Shown here piece after piece: positions 33,606 through 44,995 of a stretch of 64,000 bases of DNA; the first letter of the stretch is position 1, and each line of letters begins with the position of its first letter. This DNA comes from Naematelia aurantialba (taxonomy: Eukaryota > Basidiomycota > Tremellomycetes > Tremellales > Naemateliaceae). The stretch covers positions 558,001 through 622,000 of the forward strand of contig JAKFAO010000012.1 in NCBI GenBank assembly GCA_021527695.1, given 5' to 3'. The notes under the pieces are model-generated. The model worked only from the letters and a program-made list of their open reading frames with translations. It was not told the DNA's origin and did no database searches. The position numbers and the translations under genes were made by a program.

Positions 33606-34822
33606 CTTGCTGTGAAAGTTGGTCACGGTTCCACCGAGTCAACCCAATCGCCAAGGGAAGCCAGAGCTCGGACCGCACCCGTAACCACACGCATGAGTAG
33701 CAGCTGATGTCTCCGTCTCGGGGTAGCGTAGTCCCGCCTGTCTAGCTCGCAGCATGGATATCCGACTATGCTCGAGCATGAATGGCTATCGACATGGACT
33801 GATGGCTTCATGGTGTATAGTGGACTACCCTACTAGAAGACCAAACCCAATTCCTGGACGTCGACGCCCGCGCGACTGATTTCTATGGCTGCCCAGCTGA
33901 TTTCTATGACTGACAAGTCACGGATTTCTATGCCTACCCAGTAACTGATTTGTGATTCCAAGATCAGTACAGTGTTACGACCGCTTGCCCAGCACACCGA
34001 GACAGATCCATCTATCGATACAATATGCGTGTATGGCATGAACATTATGGACCGTCGATCGCGATTCAGCAGCATCCAGCACAACTCACGGAGCCCGCGG
34101 GAGCATACATGTGATTCTTAATCACCAACGCAGCCCATGCCTGCCTGCAGGCACCGCGCCACGACATGCACCACCATGGACGACGTGCGGCTTGGCGTAT
34201 CGGGACGTGAAGTTCTCACGGCGCTGTCGCCGTGCTAAGTCGCCCTAGTCGTATTGAGCAACGAGACGAGCTGTACAGCCCACACGAGCAACGATGCGTC
34301 GTGATCTCGTGGACGGTGTGGGACGCAGCGTGCGGATCCAAACTGAAGCTGCGAAGTCGTGGTCGAGTCACGAGTCGTATTGACAGCGTAAAGGCGTAGA
34401 GTCATGAGTCTTGATAGAGTAAAGGCATAGCAGACGTAAGGACGTGAGGACGGGGCAAAGCGTAGGCCAAGACGCGGTCGATAGATGTAGGTACCAAGGG
34501 CGAGATGCGTCACACAAGCGAATGCGATCTGAACAATCGACAGGTCGCCGAGAACGGAAGACGAATAGCGACGAGATGGCCAGAGGCGGGGAAACTGAGA
34601 CGGCCCACGTGCACGCGCTGCGGATGAAAGACTGGGCGGAGTCGAGTCGAGGGACCAGTCAAGTATGCGAAGCATGTAGCCTTCTATATTATATCCACAG
34701 AGCCCAAGTGGCGGTCCACGAGGAAGGTAGAGTAAATCGTGGACCGAAATTGCCAAGTCAAACATAGCCAAGAGGGGTCGCTTGCACTCGAACGAGCTGA
34801 CCGGAGGGTAAGCACCCGCCCA
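32980..34822. other. Repeat-rich intergenic region
   Basis: 1.84 kb with no supportable gene. It contains TCGTGTCCTGCCG repeats (about 33005-33040), a GACAGA/CGACAG array (about 33230-33360) and a TGCC tetranucleotide array (about 33529-33609). A run of GATTTCTATG direct repeats lies at about 33878-33940. The minus-strand frame at 34235-34771 has no family features. The kinase promoter lies at the left end. Confidence 0.6.
33529..33609. repeat. (TGCC)n tetranucleotide microsatellite
   Basis: About 20 units of TGCC with TGTC interruptions. It encodes Cys-Leu-Pro-Ala in chance frames. Confidence 0.9.
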
Positions 34823-36011
34823 TCAGTGCAGGGCGCTGCCGCGCGCCGCTCGGCCGCGCTGACACCGCAGCCCCGCCTGCGCCACCATTGTCTCGCTGAT
34901 CGTGCGGCCCTGCAACCAGTCCTCTTCCGCTGCGTCTGCAAACTGAGCGGGCATCGCATACGGGTGTTGGTGTTGGTGCGTCCGGGAGTGCTGTCTCTGT
35001 CGCACGGCCAGGCCGGGCCGTACCGGTTGCGCAAACGCCGCGTCCCCTGCGCCGACGCCCACGCCGACGCCAACGTGGTAGTCGACCCTGACGGTGGCGT
35101 CCGAGGCCATGCTCGCCTGGCTATCGCGGTATGCGCTGCCGTCGCCCTTGGCAGCGGCCAGCCTGGCGGCCTTGGGGACCTCGCCGTACAGCGATATCCA
35201 GTCGTCCACGCGCATCGCCTCGAAGCTCGCGTCCGACCACATGGAGCCGGGCGTGTCGACGTCGCGCATCGACACGGCCGAGTCGACGCGCGAGGACAAG
35301 ACCGAGGTGGACGTGGACGTGGACGTGGACGACTCGGAGTGTGCAAACGGCGGGATGGAGCGGCCGGTGCCTCCCGCGGAGAACGAGGACGAGCGCCTGG
35401 AGCGGTGGAAGTGCAGCAGACCGGGCCGGAACGGCGGTGGACCGGCGTCCGCGTCTGCGTCGACGCTGTCGGACCGGGCTGGAGTCGGAGCGGACATGTC
35501 GACGTCGATGTCTCCGACAATGTCCATTGCGTCGAGGAGCAGAGAACTGGCAGAGTGCCGGCCGAGTGACGGGCGACGCTCTCCTGATGGAAAGTTGAGC
35601 CTGGCGAGTTAGCGGTGCTAAGAGCAACAGGAATAAGAGTGAACGCATGAAGAGCACAGCAGGATACGTAGCGAGGCGCAGACGGGATGGATGTGATGCA
35701 CGAGGGCGGACCGCGACTCACCTGACATGCCGGTCGATGGGATCCTCCTCCCAATACCGTGCATCCGGATCACAGACCATCTCGGCCCTCGATACCTGCT
35801 TATCCTTCATCTCATCCAAGTGCCGCCGCATGCTCGCGGTGATGGCGCACGAGTAGGCTCTGATAGAGCCCGATGGCGGGGTAGCTACATCGTCAAGCGG
35901 CGACGACTCGCCGAAGCCGTCGCTCTGGGGGCTGTGCGCAGTGTGCGAAGCATAGGGGGTGTACGGAGCCGTCGAGGCCGATGACGCCGACGAGACTGAG
36001 CACGAGGGCAT
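34823..36011 (-). CDS. Hypothetical low-complexity protein
   Basis: Two exons, 36011-35722 and 35600-34823, joined by a 121-nt GTGAGT...CAG intron in phase 2; 355 aa. No family was recognised. Visible features are a Ser/Thr/Ala-rich start (MPSCSVSSASSAS), a charged helix SMRRHLDEMKDKQVSRAEMV, a short block YWEEDPIDRHVRLNFPSGER, an Asp/Val-rich stretch (VGDIDVDM), a Ser/Thr run and a Gly/Val run. The frame stays open on the minus strand over both exons and the splice restores phase. Plus-strand frames over the same DNA are also long because the DNA is GC-rich, so strand choice is not certain. ATG 36011 is the first ATG; a 5' exon beyond 36060 is possible. Confidence 0.5.
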
Positions 36012-39000
36012 GTTGGGATGTTGGGTGGCCGCTGGTGTCGTAGTCACCTCTGTAGGCGGAGTGTGTGGACCAAGTGGTGTGGGTGTGCAGATGTATGTAT
36101 TGTATGTATGGCCTCTTTGTGGTGAGAGTGCTGATGAATGACGTTTACCGACTGCGTCGCCTGGAATACCGGGTGGTGATTCCAGGGCAGAGCGGTGTGC
36201 CAGTCTGAAACAGGATGGCTCGGGCGCTGTTCGGCAGATGCGATGGCGAGCTAACGATGACGACCGGCGACGACGTGCACTCGCCGAGCGCTGGTGTATC
36301 TGTGCTCGTCGTTGTTGGGCAGTAGGCGATAACAGTCGATGTCAAGAGGCCGAGACCAAAGCGGTGGAGTTGGAGTTCGATGATAGCTTTTGATGGCACG
36401 TCACCAAAGGCCCAAATAGGGAGCTGTGGAAATGTCGCAGCGTGTCGCAGTCGATGAAAGGTTGGGTCTTCAGGGGGTCAAGGGGGTCCCTTTTGGTGGA
36501 GCTAGAGGTGTAGCGGATGGGATATCGAGTATGGGGATGTCCGGGATGTCTGGTTCGAGTATGGGATGTCGGGATGTCTGGTTCGTGGGTTGCTAGCAAT
36601 GTTGTTGCTCTGCCAAGTCGATCCAGGACACACGTTTCAATGACGTATGGCGGCGCAGCTTATTGACGAGGGTCAAGTTGGGACCGCGGACGACGGGTTG
36701 AACGACGATGTCAAGAGCACGGAGAAGACTGAAGAGGGTGAGTCGGTGTCTGGCGACGAGGGTATGTCTGCAAGGACGAGAAGGACACAGCAATGGCAGC
36801 GGCAGGAATGACTAGCCAGTGACAAACTGGCTCTGGCGTTATTTGGGAATCACAGCATCCACATTTAGGGACGGGACAATCGATTATATGCGTGTTTAAC
36901 GCCCTGGATGCTCGGTATCTACGCCGCCATGGGACGGGGAGATACGAGCAGAGCCAAACGCGTAAGAGGTACCGGGACGAGCGTAGGTTTGTGGTGGCGG
37001 CGCGTCGCAGCGCGTCCACACTGCGCCACGGGGCATTGTGGAGGTAGACGGGGCAAGGTGACAAACGCAGTGGAGGTGAGGGCAGAGGGCACAGAGGGGA
37101 AGCGGAGAGGGGAGGCGTGGATGGGGAGACAACGAGGCAAGGAGATTGAGAAGCAGGAACAGACCAGCATGGCACGGAGGAAGAAGAGCTTACGTGGCCG
37201 TGCCAGGACGACGATCGAGGAGGTTGTAGTGGCAATTAGCGGGCTCGACGTCCCACGAACGGGCAGTATCAGGCGGCGGACGGTGACGGCTCGAGCTAAA
37301 CTCGCTGACGTGAGTACGTGAGAGTGAGAGTGATAGGCGGTTGAGAGGAGAGTTGAGTTGGCAGTTGAGAGTAAGCAGTTGAGCGTGATAGGCAGTTGAG
37401 CGTGATAAGCAGTTGAGCGTGATAGGTTGAGAGTTGGCAGTCGAGCGTGACAGGAGTGACGGCTGATGAGGCTGATGCGAGCGACGAGGTGAGAGGTGTG
37501 GGATGGGTGCGTGGGAGGGGGGAAGAGGAAGTGGGTGCCGAGCAGTTACTCAAGTGCGGACGGGGAGTCTTCCCGAGGCATTGAATATATACCTCTCCAT
37601 CTCTGTGTTGTCGAGTACTGGATATTGCGAGTGCTTCCACGACATCTTAGCAATGACGTCGACCTGACGCGCTACGCTGGACTCCTTCGCGTCCGCACGT
37701 TGACACTCTGACACTCTGACATTCTGACGCCCGGCTGACGATAACTCACTGAGACGCGATGCAGGCTGGACGGTTTGAGAATCATTTTGCACTGAATGCC
37801 CTGTTTGGCTAAGCACTGTTACACGTTGGCACTGTGGCTCGATGGGCTGTTTGCACGTTGGCACATTTGCGCTGTTTGTCGTGCACCGCGGATAGTGGCG
37901 CTGTGCTCGGTGTGCGACGCTGGGGGTGGACGTAGTCGTGCAAATGTGTAGTAGCCGGTGTCTGCGTAGGAGTCTATGCGTAAGAGTCTGTGTGCGTGGG
38001 TGGGTAGGTAGGTGGCGTGTGACGCATATGACGCATGTGCCGTTGGTTCTGATACAAAGTAATCTCACCCCTGGTGTTGGAGGTTGAGGTGCGATGGATC
38101 CGGAGTGTGTCAGAGGGCGGCGGGGGGAAGAGGTTGACGATGGTGGCCTCGGCCACTGGATCAAGCGGCTTGCCACTGACTTTATCTGCTAGCTGTGGGT
38201 GGCTATAGCCGTGGCATGGCATGGCTATGGCTCTGCTATGGTTGTGGCTGTGGCTGTAGTTGTAGTTCGGCTACAACTGTGGTTGTGGCTGCTGTAACAG
38301 TGGCAGCTGTGGCGGCTGTAGCATCGCACGATCAAAGCAGCCACATTCATCTCACCAACCCGCCGCCACCTCTCTGGTTCGCTCGAGACCCTGGCAGCCG
38401 AGATCACCTGCAACCCAGCTCCCCGTCAAACGTCAAACCTCGCTCACCTTCACCCTCACCCTCACTTCACCCTCAGACCGGAGCCGACCTAACAGACCAT
38501 TGTAACGGAGCAGACCTAACAGACCACCGGACCGGCTCCTCGAGGCCGAGACGGCCGATCGAGGGCACAGGACGGCACGATAAGGCTGATGTATCTGCGG
38601 AGGACATGATCGGCGGACACGATTCACGGCGGACACGATCCCATTCTAATGGGATGGAGATCGAAGCCGGAGTGATCAAGGCTGGAGTGATCGAGCTTAC
38701 GGGGACGAGAGGTGCGTGAATGAGCTGCGGATGAGCTGGCGTAATTGCCCTCAGGACTATTCTGGGATTCCAGCGGTGATCGTCGGGCTGGATGAAACGG
38801 AAATCCGAATAATTATGTGATCGTGAGCTGCAGAATGGTGACGGTGCCAGTGAGGGGACGAGTGACGGTACACGTGAGGGGACGAGTGACGTGCCAGTGA
38901 CATGCAAGTGACGTGCAAGTGGCGGTACAGGTGACTGTAGGTGGTGACGGTACAAGGGACAGTACGTGCGAGAGCGAGTGTGAGGATGAGCCGAGTGAGT

Positions 39001-40290
39001 GACTACAGCAGTACTCCGCATGCCTCGGGACAGCGGTGCAGTACGAGAGAGATCACACTCGATAGTGTAGAGGCAAGCACCAGCGCCCCTTCGGCATCGA
39101 GCTTAACAGGCGTCTAACCAACGCAGGCTACCAGGCTAGGTCGTTGCAAGCTACGAGCGACTAGGTACCGGCGATCAGCGCGATCGACTGCCACAGACTG
39201 TCTACGAGTCGCACTCCAAAAGATGTGCGAGAAGCGATGCATGGGACGACTGTAGACGCTCGTGACCTAGTATGGGGCTAGATGTCGGCGCTAGAGGCTG
39301 TTAGAGGTTGGAGTGGACTAGAGGTGTAGTGTTGGAGCTAAAGACTTACGATGGAAACAAGACCGTGTGGCTTAAGCCTAGGTAGCATGTGCATGTGTAG
39401 ATTGCGATCTCCGTCGCCGTGTCATGGCACTGTCCACGGTCATTCAGAGGCGCTCCCCCGCCAGTCAATACAGGACCACAACACAACCACCGATCTCCAA
39501 GCACCTACCATAAATCGTAAGCGCACTCACAAACGAGCCACAAACCGTAATCCAGGTTTCAGCTGCGACACAGCTGTCATATGTTTCAGGTATCAGATCA
39601 GCTATCGGCGCACTGCTCGCTTCGCAGGTTTCGTGCCAGACTAGCTAGCAAGGAAGCAAGTAACCAAGCAACAAGCAAGTAGCAAGCAAGTAACAATTCA
39701 GCAAGCAGCAAGCTGTTCTCTGTTACACTCACCTGTCTTGTCCCACGTATCACACACCCAACTCACGCCACGCCACAACGCACACGGGCGTCGATGCCGC
39801 CACTGCGCCTCCGCACGGATGAGAGATCGAGAGATCTGCGATGCTGGACATCGCATTGCTGATTGTCTGTCTGTCTGTGTCTGTGTCTGCGACTGTGGTC
39901 TCTTGTGAGGTTGCAGGACTGCTCATACATAATATGCATTGGCATACATGCGGCGTCATGGCAAAAACGAGGAAGTGTAAATGGACGAAATGCCGGGAGG
40001 GAGGTTCAGAATGCACAGCGGAATACAGAGCGCAGGTGTCGCCTCGATGAGCATGGATAGGGACAACAGGTTCATCTGTTCCGTTATGTGATCTCTGCCA
40101 TCGGCAGCATTGGGGGTGTGAGTAGAAGTCGGGACGGCGCCTGGGGCATACGAAGAGATGATAAGAATACAAGATGTACGTCGTCCGGTGGAGGTCAAGC
40201 TCCGAGCACGACCGAGTGCTCGCAGTCGTAGAATTCACTGCACCTCACCGCAGACGGCGACTAGCCAAAGCCAAGGGCCAACTGGTCGCT
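36012..40290. other. 4.3-kb gene-poor, tandem-repeat-rich stretch
   Basis: No reading frame here shows family signals. Several arrays are visible. A GGGATGTCTGGTTCG-type repeat lies at about 36535-36590. A GCAGTTGAGCGTGATAG-type repeat lies at about 37330-37450. CTGACACT/GACATTCTGAC is at about 37700-37735. GGCTGTGGCTGTAG-type runs lie at about 38200-38325. GTGAC/GTGACGTGCAAG-type repeats lie at about 38850-38945. CAAGCAAGTAAC-type repeats lie at about 39645-39710 and (GTCT)n at about 39865-39890. It could hold non-coding RNA or regulatory DNA for the flanking genes. Nothing more can be said from sequence alone. Confidence 0.6.
37330..37450. repeat. Minisatellite (GCAGTTGAGCGTGATAG-type units)
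   Basis: About five imperfect units of roughly 20 bp in the gene-poor stretch. Confidence 0.8.
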
Positions 40291-41940
40291 ATGAGACCGG
40301 CTCGAGCGCTGGTGTCCGCGACGGCAAGGTTAGCGCCGAGGGCACGGCTGATAGCGAGGAAGATGTCTGCTGATAGGGATTCTACGGCAATAGAGGTGAG
40401 CTCAACGCCTCCTTCTGTCAGAGCCGTCCTCTTCTCTCGGAGACCTCCTCTTCCCTCACAGCTCGGCCATTGACCACCGTCGTACAGATGGTAAGGGGTA
40501 CCAACCCACGACCTCAATTGCCCGACGGCATGGTTGCCCTAGCCCATGATCGATGGCCTCGAGTATGAGCGCTGACGGAACAGGACCTCCTCGCCAAGTT
40601 CCGTGATCCGACGAGCCACTACCACCTCCCTGCAGGGACGGCTGGCCCATCCCACGACGAGGATCACACGGGATCGCGACTTCCTCCTGGCCTCGCTGGC
40701 TCGTGCCCGCACCCAGAGCTACGACAAAACGAAGTGTACTCCCCTCTTGCCTCACGCTCAGCGTCCTCGGAGCAGCTGCCCGACTTGTCCCCGTCTGGGT
40801 CATCCTCTCTGTCGTCCCCGTCATCCTCTCTATCGTCCGCGTCATCCTCGCTATCGTCCAGAGACGATTCGCTACAAGAGTCCAGAGCGCTCGCGCAGGC
40901 GTTCTTCAAGGAAGAGGGGTACGACCCGCGAGGGACGCTCGAGTGGCCCGTCGCTTGGGGCGACTGCGATATGTTCCGGTACGCCCGCGCTTCCCAGACA
41001 TCAAGGCAGAGCAGAGCAGCTGAGACGACGGCGCCAGGCACGTCAATAACGTGCAGTACGTGCGTTGGGTAGAGTCGGCACGGATACGGTACACCGAGTC
41101 GTGGGACGACGTGCTCCCGAGGGACACGATCTATGGGCTCCTGGTACGTCCTTCCTTGTCGCCTTCCTTGTCGCCTTCCTTGTCGCCTTTCTTGTCGCCT
41201 TCCTTGTCGCCTTTCTTGTCGCCTTCCTTGTCGCCTTAAGCCGTCGCCTTACGCCGTCGCCTTACGTCGTGGCCGTCGTCGTCGCCCATATTCCGCTTGC
41301 CATGTCTGCACTTCGGCTCGCGACATGCCAGATTCTATATCAGTCGGCGCTGACGAGGCAGAGCGGCACCGGGATGGGCTACATCCTACGGGACGTAGCC
41401 GTGCGCTTCAAAGCGCCCGTCACGTATCCAGATAATGTGAGTCCCTGTTCCTCCATCTATACCTTCCTGGCGATACGGTCCCGTGCAGCCGGATGCTCCT
41501 CGACCACAGCTTCTCGACGCTCACACCCCAGGTCGTCATTGCCAACAAGGTACACTCGATCGACCAGGCCCGGGCACGCTTCAAAATGGCCAGCGCAATC
41601 TGGAGTCTCCAGCAACGGCGCGTCGTCGCCACTGCCGAGAGGTAAGTTGCTCGTATCCGTCTCTGGCCGTAACCGATCTCCTCGCCCCTCATAGCCCGTC
41701 GTCCCCTGCTCTTCCTCCTCTCCCTCCGTTCCTCCATTCCTCCTTCCTCCTTCCTCCGTTCCTCCTTCCTCCTCCTCCCATCCCTGCTCCTCTCTGTCAC
41801 CTGGCTCTCTATCACTGGACATGTCGCTGAGGACCAGCACCTTGGTCATGTTTGACTACGATCAGAACGAGCGGGGAACCATGAGCGACGAGTTGCGCGC
41901 CGCTCTCCAGAGCCGCATGCCCAACTCGGACGTGGACTGA
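40291..41940 (+). CDS. Mitochondrial hotdog-fold acyl-CoA thioesterase (4HBT type)
   Basis: Six exons: 40291-40395, 40584-40978, 41038-41143, 41362-41436, 41532-41641, 41838-41940; 297 aa. The first 25 residues (MRPARALVSATARLAPRARL) are rich in Arg/Ala/Leu with no acidic residue, a textbook mitochondrial presequence. A Ser-rich linker follows, then the 4HBT core: VAWGDCDMFRHVNNVQYVRW (the D-x-D-x-F/N-H-V-N-N catalytic loop), VESARIRYTESW, GMGYILRDVAVRFKAPVTYP, VVIANKVHSID and TLVMFDYD. It probably hydrolyses acyl-CoA thioesters in the matrix; substrate unknown. The fourth intron (41437-41531) was fixed by requiring YPDN to join VVIANK without an insertion. An in-frame ATG upstream at 40174 is less likely. 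Confidence 0.82.
41149..41270. repeat. 12-bp minisatellite (TTGTCGCCTTCC) in thioesterase intron
   Basis: About eight units of TTGTCGCCTTCC/TTGTCGCCTTTC then GCCGTCGCCTTA variants, within the 41144-41361 intron. Confidence 0.88.
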
Positions 41941-42073
41941 ATGCTACAGATGCATAATAATACAACTAGCTTCTTTGTTCCTCAAAGCTCTACAAGTCGG
42001 CCACGCTTTGATATGGCTGCTTACTCGTCGGTGTTTCTCCCCAAATCTCGTTTCAACTCCAGCCCCCAGGGCA

Positions 42074-44233
42074 CTACATTGCGCCAAGCATCACAGCAAA
42101 TGCACCACTGACCAGTATTCCCGACCAACGATGTGGGCCGGTACTGAGACTTGCAGCACCAGGCGAGGCGGTCACTGTCGTGCCTGCTACTGCAGCCTCG
42201 GCCGCCGTGGCCGTGGCCGTGGTCTTGGGCTTTGACTCGCTCGAGGTCGACGAATGGCTACTCCGGGCACTCGATGAGGATCCCACATCGTCTGGACTGG
42301 CAGACGCTGGATCGGTCTTGGGGTCCTATGGCGGTCAGTCGGGATTCTCGTCAAGCGATGTACCCTGCAGGGGTAGCACGGGTGGAGACTCACGAGACCA
42401 GGGACTTCGACGGTGCAGTTGCTGATGAACCATGTATACGCGGCTGCTTGCGGGCCGGGCCCGGTGGACGCAAGCGCCGCTACGCATGATGAGCAGTTTG
42501 CCGCCGAGACGAGGGTCTCGTCGTTGCAGATGCAGTTGTCGTCACTGCAGCTCTAAATGTTGTCAGTCTGCACGATCTACGTGGTTCAGTCTGCGTGGTC
42601 TGACGTGTTGTCAGTCTGCGCGGCACCGGCCTGGATCTGCGCCCAACCTGCCGCCCAAGCCCATGGGAGGGACCTGATTGCGTCCAAAGAGTGATTCACT
42701 CACCTTTGCCACCGAGGCCCAGTTCCTGCATCCGTCGGTACACGAAGCGTCCACGCTGTCTTGGAAGAACGCCTGAGACGCCACGAGCGCCGAAGTGTTG
42801 AGCATGTGTCCCGCGTCACCAGCACCGGCGTCACTGCCGTTGGTGCCTGTCGAGGGGATGCTTCCTGTTGCCGAGGAGAAGGTGGACGCCGAAACCGAGG
42901 TGGATGCCGACGCCGCGGCGAGTCCATACGACTTGTACGAGAGCGTCAATGTCGTGACGCCACCACCTGGTAAACTGGACACGGACACGGTGGTCTCGTC
43001 GCTCACGACGTTGTCGACACCGGGAGTGGTGTGGACGGGAGTGGGATCCGGCACCACTGACGGAGACGACGGGGAGAAGCCACTATCGCCACTGCTGGTG
43101 GCGGCAGGACTCGTGTCCGTGCTGCTGATATCGCTGGCGGCGAGGAACATTCCGTCTTCCAGGCTTGAGTCGGTGGGCGTACTTGAGTCGGTGGGCGTGG
43201 TTGAGTCGGTGGGCGTGCTTGGGCTGGCAGTGGAGGTGCTTGGGCTGGTAGTGGTCGTTGGACCGGAGGAGGATAAGCTACTGTTCGGCTCGTAGATTTC
43301 AACGAGTGCCGAAGGAGACGAATCTGTCGAGCCGGCACCAGCGTTGCCTGTCGTTGCGGTCGAGGAGTCAGCGCCATCCTCGCTGTTCGCTGTGGTTGTT
43401 GAACTGTCATTCGTCGATAGGCTGCTGAGTGTCGGACCGGGTCGGAGTGGAGGAGAGGGATGGAGAGATAGTGAGGGGACGATGTCGGTTGGTGTGGTGT
43501 CGATCGGTGTGGTGTCGGTCGGTGCGGTGTCGGTCGGTGTGTCAGTCCACGATGTACCTCTCGCATCAGTCGTTCCTGCGGTCAGGCTCGGGCCGCCACT
43601 CGCCTCGCTGAGGGTCACCACGTCCGTGCCGACCGTGACCGTCAGTGTCTCTTCGGGACTAATCACCTCGCCTTCGGCGACGCACGCCGCCAGAAACTCG
43701 TTGTAGGCATTCACAGCGTCTGCCGTCGCGAGGCACTGGGCACACGCCTGTGCAACCAGCGTGATATTTGGCAAGCAAGCGCACGAGTCGTCGGTGCAGT
43801 CGTCTAGGGATACAGACAAGATGGCGCAGCTCTGGGCGGTTGCGGTGCAGTTGGAGGGTGGCGAGGTCGACACGGCCGCCGCTGCCGTAGATGTGTCGGT
43901 GGCGGTGTCGGTGTCGTCGGTGGCGGTGTCGGTGTCGGTGGCGGTGGCGGATAGAGACATGTTCCCATTTGAGCTGGGAGAAGAAGGCGCTTGAGGATCC
44001 GATACGTCCGAGTTGGCGGCATTCGAGGAGTTCGAGGTTTGGACGGTCAAGCCCGCAAGGGCCAAGAGGCTGGTGGCGAGTGGGAGCGCAACCACCGTTC
44101 CAGCGGCCGCGGGCGAGTCGACCGTTACATTGGCCAAAGACGTGTCTGTCGACGTTGTGGCACTTGTTGGGCCCGGTGACTGCGCAGCCACGATCGACAG
44201 GTAGAAGAGCAATGGGAAGAGATTACGGAACAT
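42074..44233 (-). CDS. Secreted Ser/Thr-rich GPI-type protein with two Cys-rich modules
   Basis: Exons: 44233-42704, 42552-42394, 42325-42074; 646 aa. It starts with a signal peptide (MFRNLFPLLFYLSIVAAQS) and ends with a GPI-signal-like tail (a Ser/Thr/Ala spacer, then WSGILVSGAFAVMLGAM). Two related Cys modules are visible. One is CTATAQSCAILSVSLDDC-TDDSCAC ... CAQCLA ... FLAAC. The second is CTDGCRNWASVAK|SCSDDNCIC ... NCSSCVA ... FISNC, which spans the first intron. Between them lies a ~250-residue Ser/Thr/Pro/Asp region with Thr-Asp repeats, a likely O-glycosylated stalk. The layout suggests a wall-anchored adhesin or structural protein. The Cys spacing differs from CFEM. No enzymatic domain. 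ATG 44233 is chosen because the preceding codons lack an ATG. Confidence 0.75.
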
Positions 44234-44995
44234 GGTCGCCACCGAACCGTCCGTCTGCCCGTGTCTACTCAGTCGTCGGTGTCGTCTAGTCTATTTTCGC
44301 GAGCCGGTACGAAATTTGTCAAGAGATATGGGCGAGCACTCTCAAAGAAGCTAAGCGGAGCCGTGCTTATCGTTCGGACGGTACCCTCGAGCCAGTCGAG
44401 GTTGGCAACTCGGTCCGTGCGAATGAGGTTGGGTCTCGGGACGGTCAAGGACCAGATACAGTACGATATCGTATGAGATGAACAATCCAGTTAGATACGC
44501 ACCATGACGCGCTTCGAATCCTTTGGAGGCGAGGCTTTGGGCAAGTTGAAACGCTTGGTGGGTGGAAGTCACACAAAGGAGGCGGGGTGAGACGCTCCGT
44601 GAGACTGTTCGAGCTGTGGGGGGCATGAAAGTAGAGGAGCGCCGCGGGCGTGCGGCAGGTGCTGGTGGGGAATTTGACGAGATTAGAGAGCGATGCAGTA
44701 AGGTGTATTCAGATGCTGTGTTAATTTCGGAGTCCTGACTCTCAACGCCATGCCGGTAGGGAGTTGCAGGACATTCAATATAACAATGTAAGATATCGGT
44801 AGGAATGTGAGTCAGATCAGCGGCAAAGCCACAAACGTCGATGGAGACCTGCACCGAAACCGAGGCAGAACAGGCAGGTGAATTTCATATGCCCAAACCA
44901 GGAGACGTAAAGTAGGCAGTCTCGACATTGCCACCACTAGTTCGATATCAGGATGCATGGTTGTTGGGGGCTATTTGAAGCCTCATGAGATAATT
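44234..44995. other. Intergenic between the GPI gene and the WW array
   Basis: 762 bp. The minus-strand open frame 44351-44854 has no recognisable domain and no supporting splice partners. No repeat array. Confidence 0.5.

Noticed and set aside
33230..33610. Regularly spaced repeats resembling a CRISPR array
   Set aside because: Units are 4-14 bp, contiguous and without unique spacers. These are eukaryotic micro/minisatellites.
34739..35612. Plus-strand frames opposite the hypothetical gene at 34823-36011
   Set aside because: They are mirror frames of GC-rich DNA, with no splice partner and no family motif. The minus strand gives a consistent two-exon model. Confidence in strand is still only moderate.
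36530..36600. Possible tRNA because of GGTTCGAG-like box B sequence
   Set aside because: The GGTTCGA occurs inside a tandem repeat; no acceptor stem, anticodon arm or A box can be paired around it.
36908..38719. Several 100-200 codon frames (36908-37321, 37550-38176, 38195-38719)
   Set aside because: Composed largely of repeat-derived or highly biased residues, on both strands, with no domain or splice consistency.
41467..41531. Frame MLLDHSFSTLTPQ as coding in the thioesterase gene
   Set aside because: The only acceptor before it gives the wrong phase. Skipping to the CAG at 41529-41531 restores phase and the normal hotdog-fold length.
44351..44854. 167-codon minus-strand frame upstream of the array
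   Set aside because: No domain, no ATG context or splice partner that improves it. Treated as intergenic.
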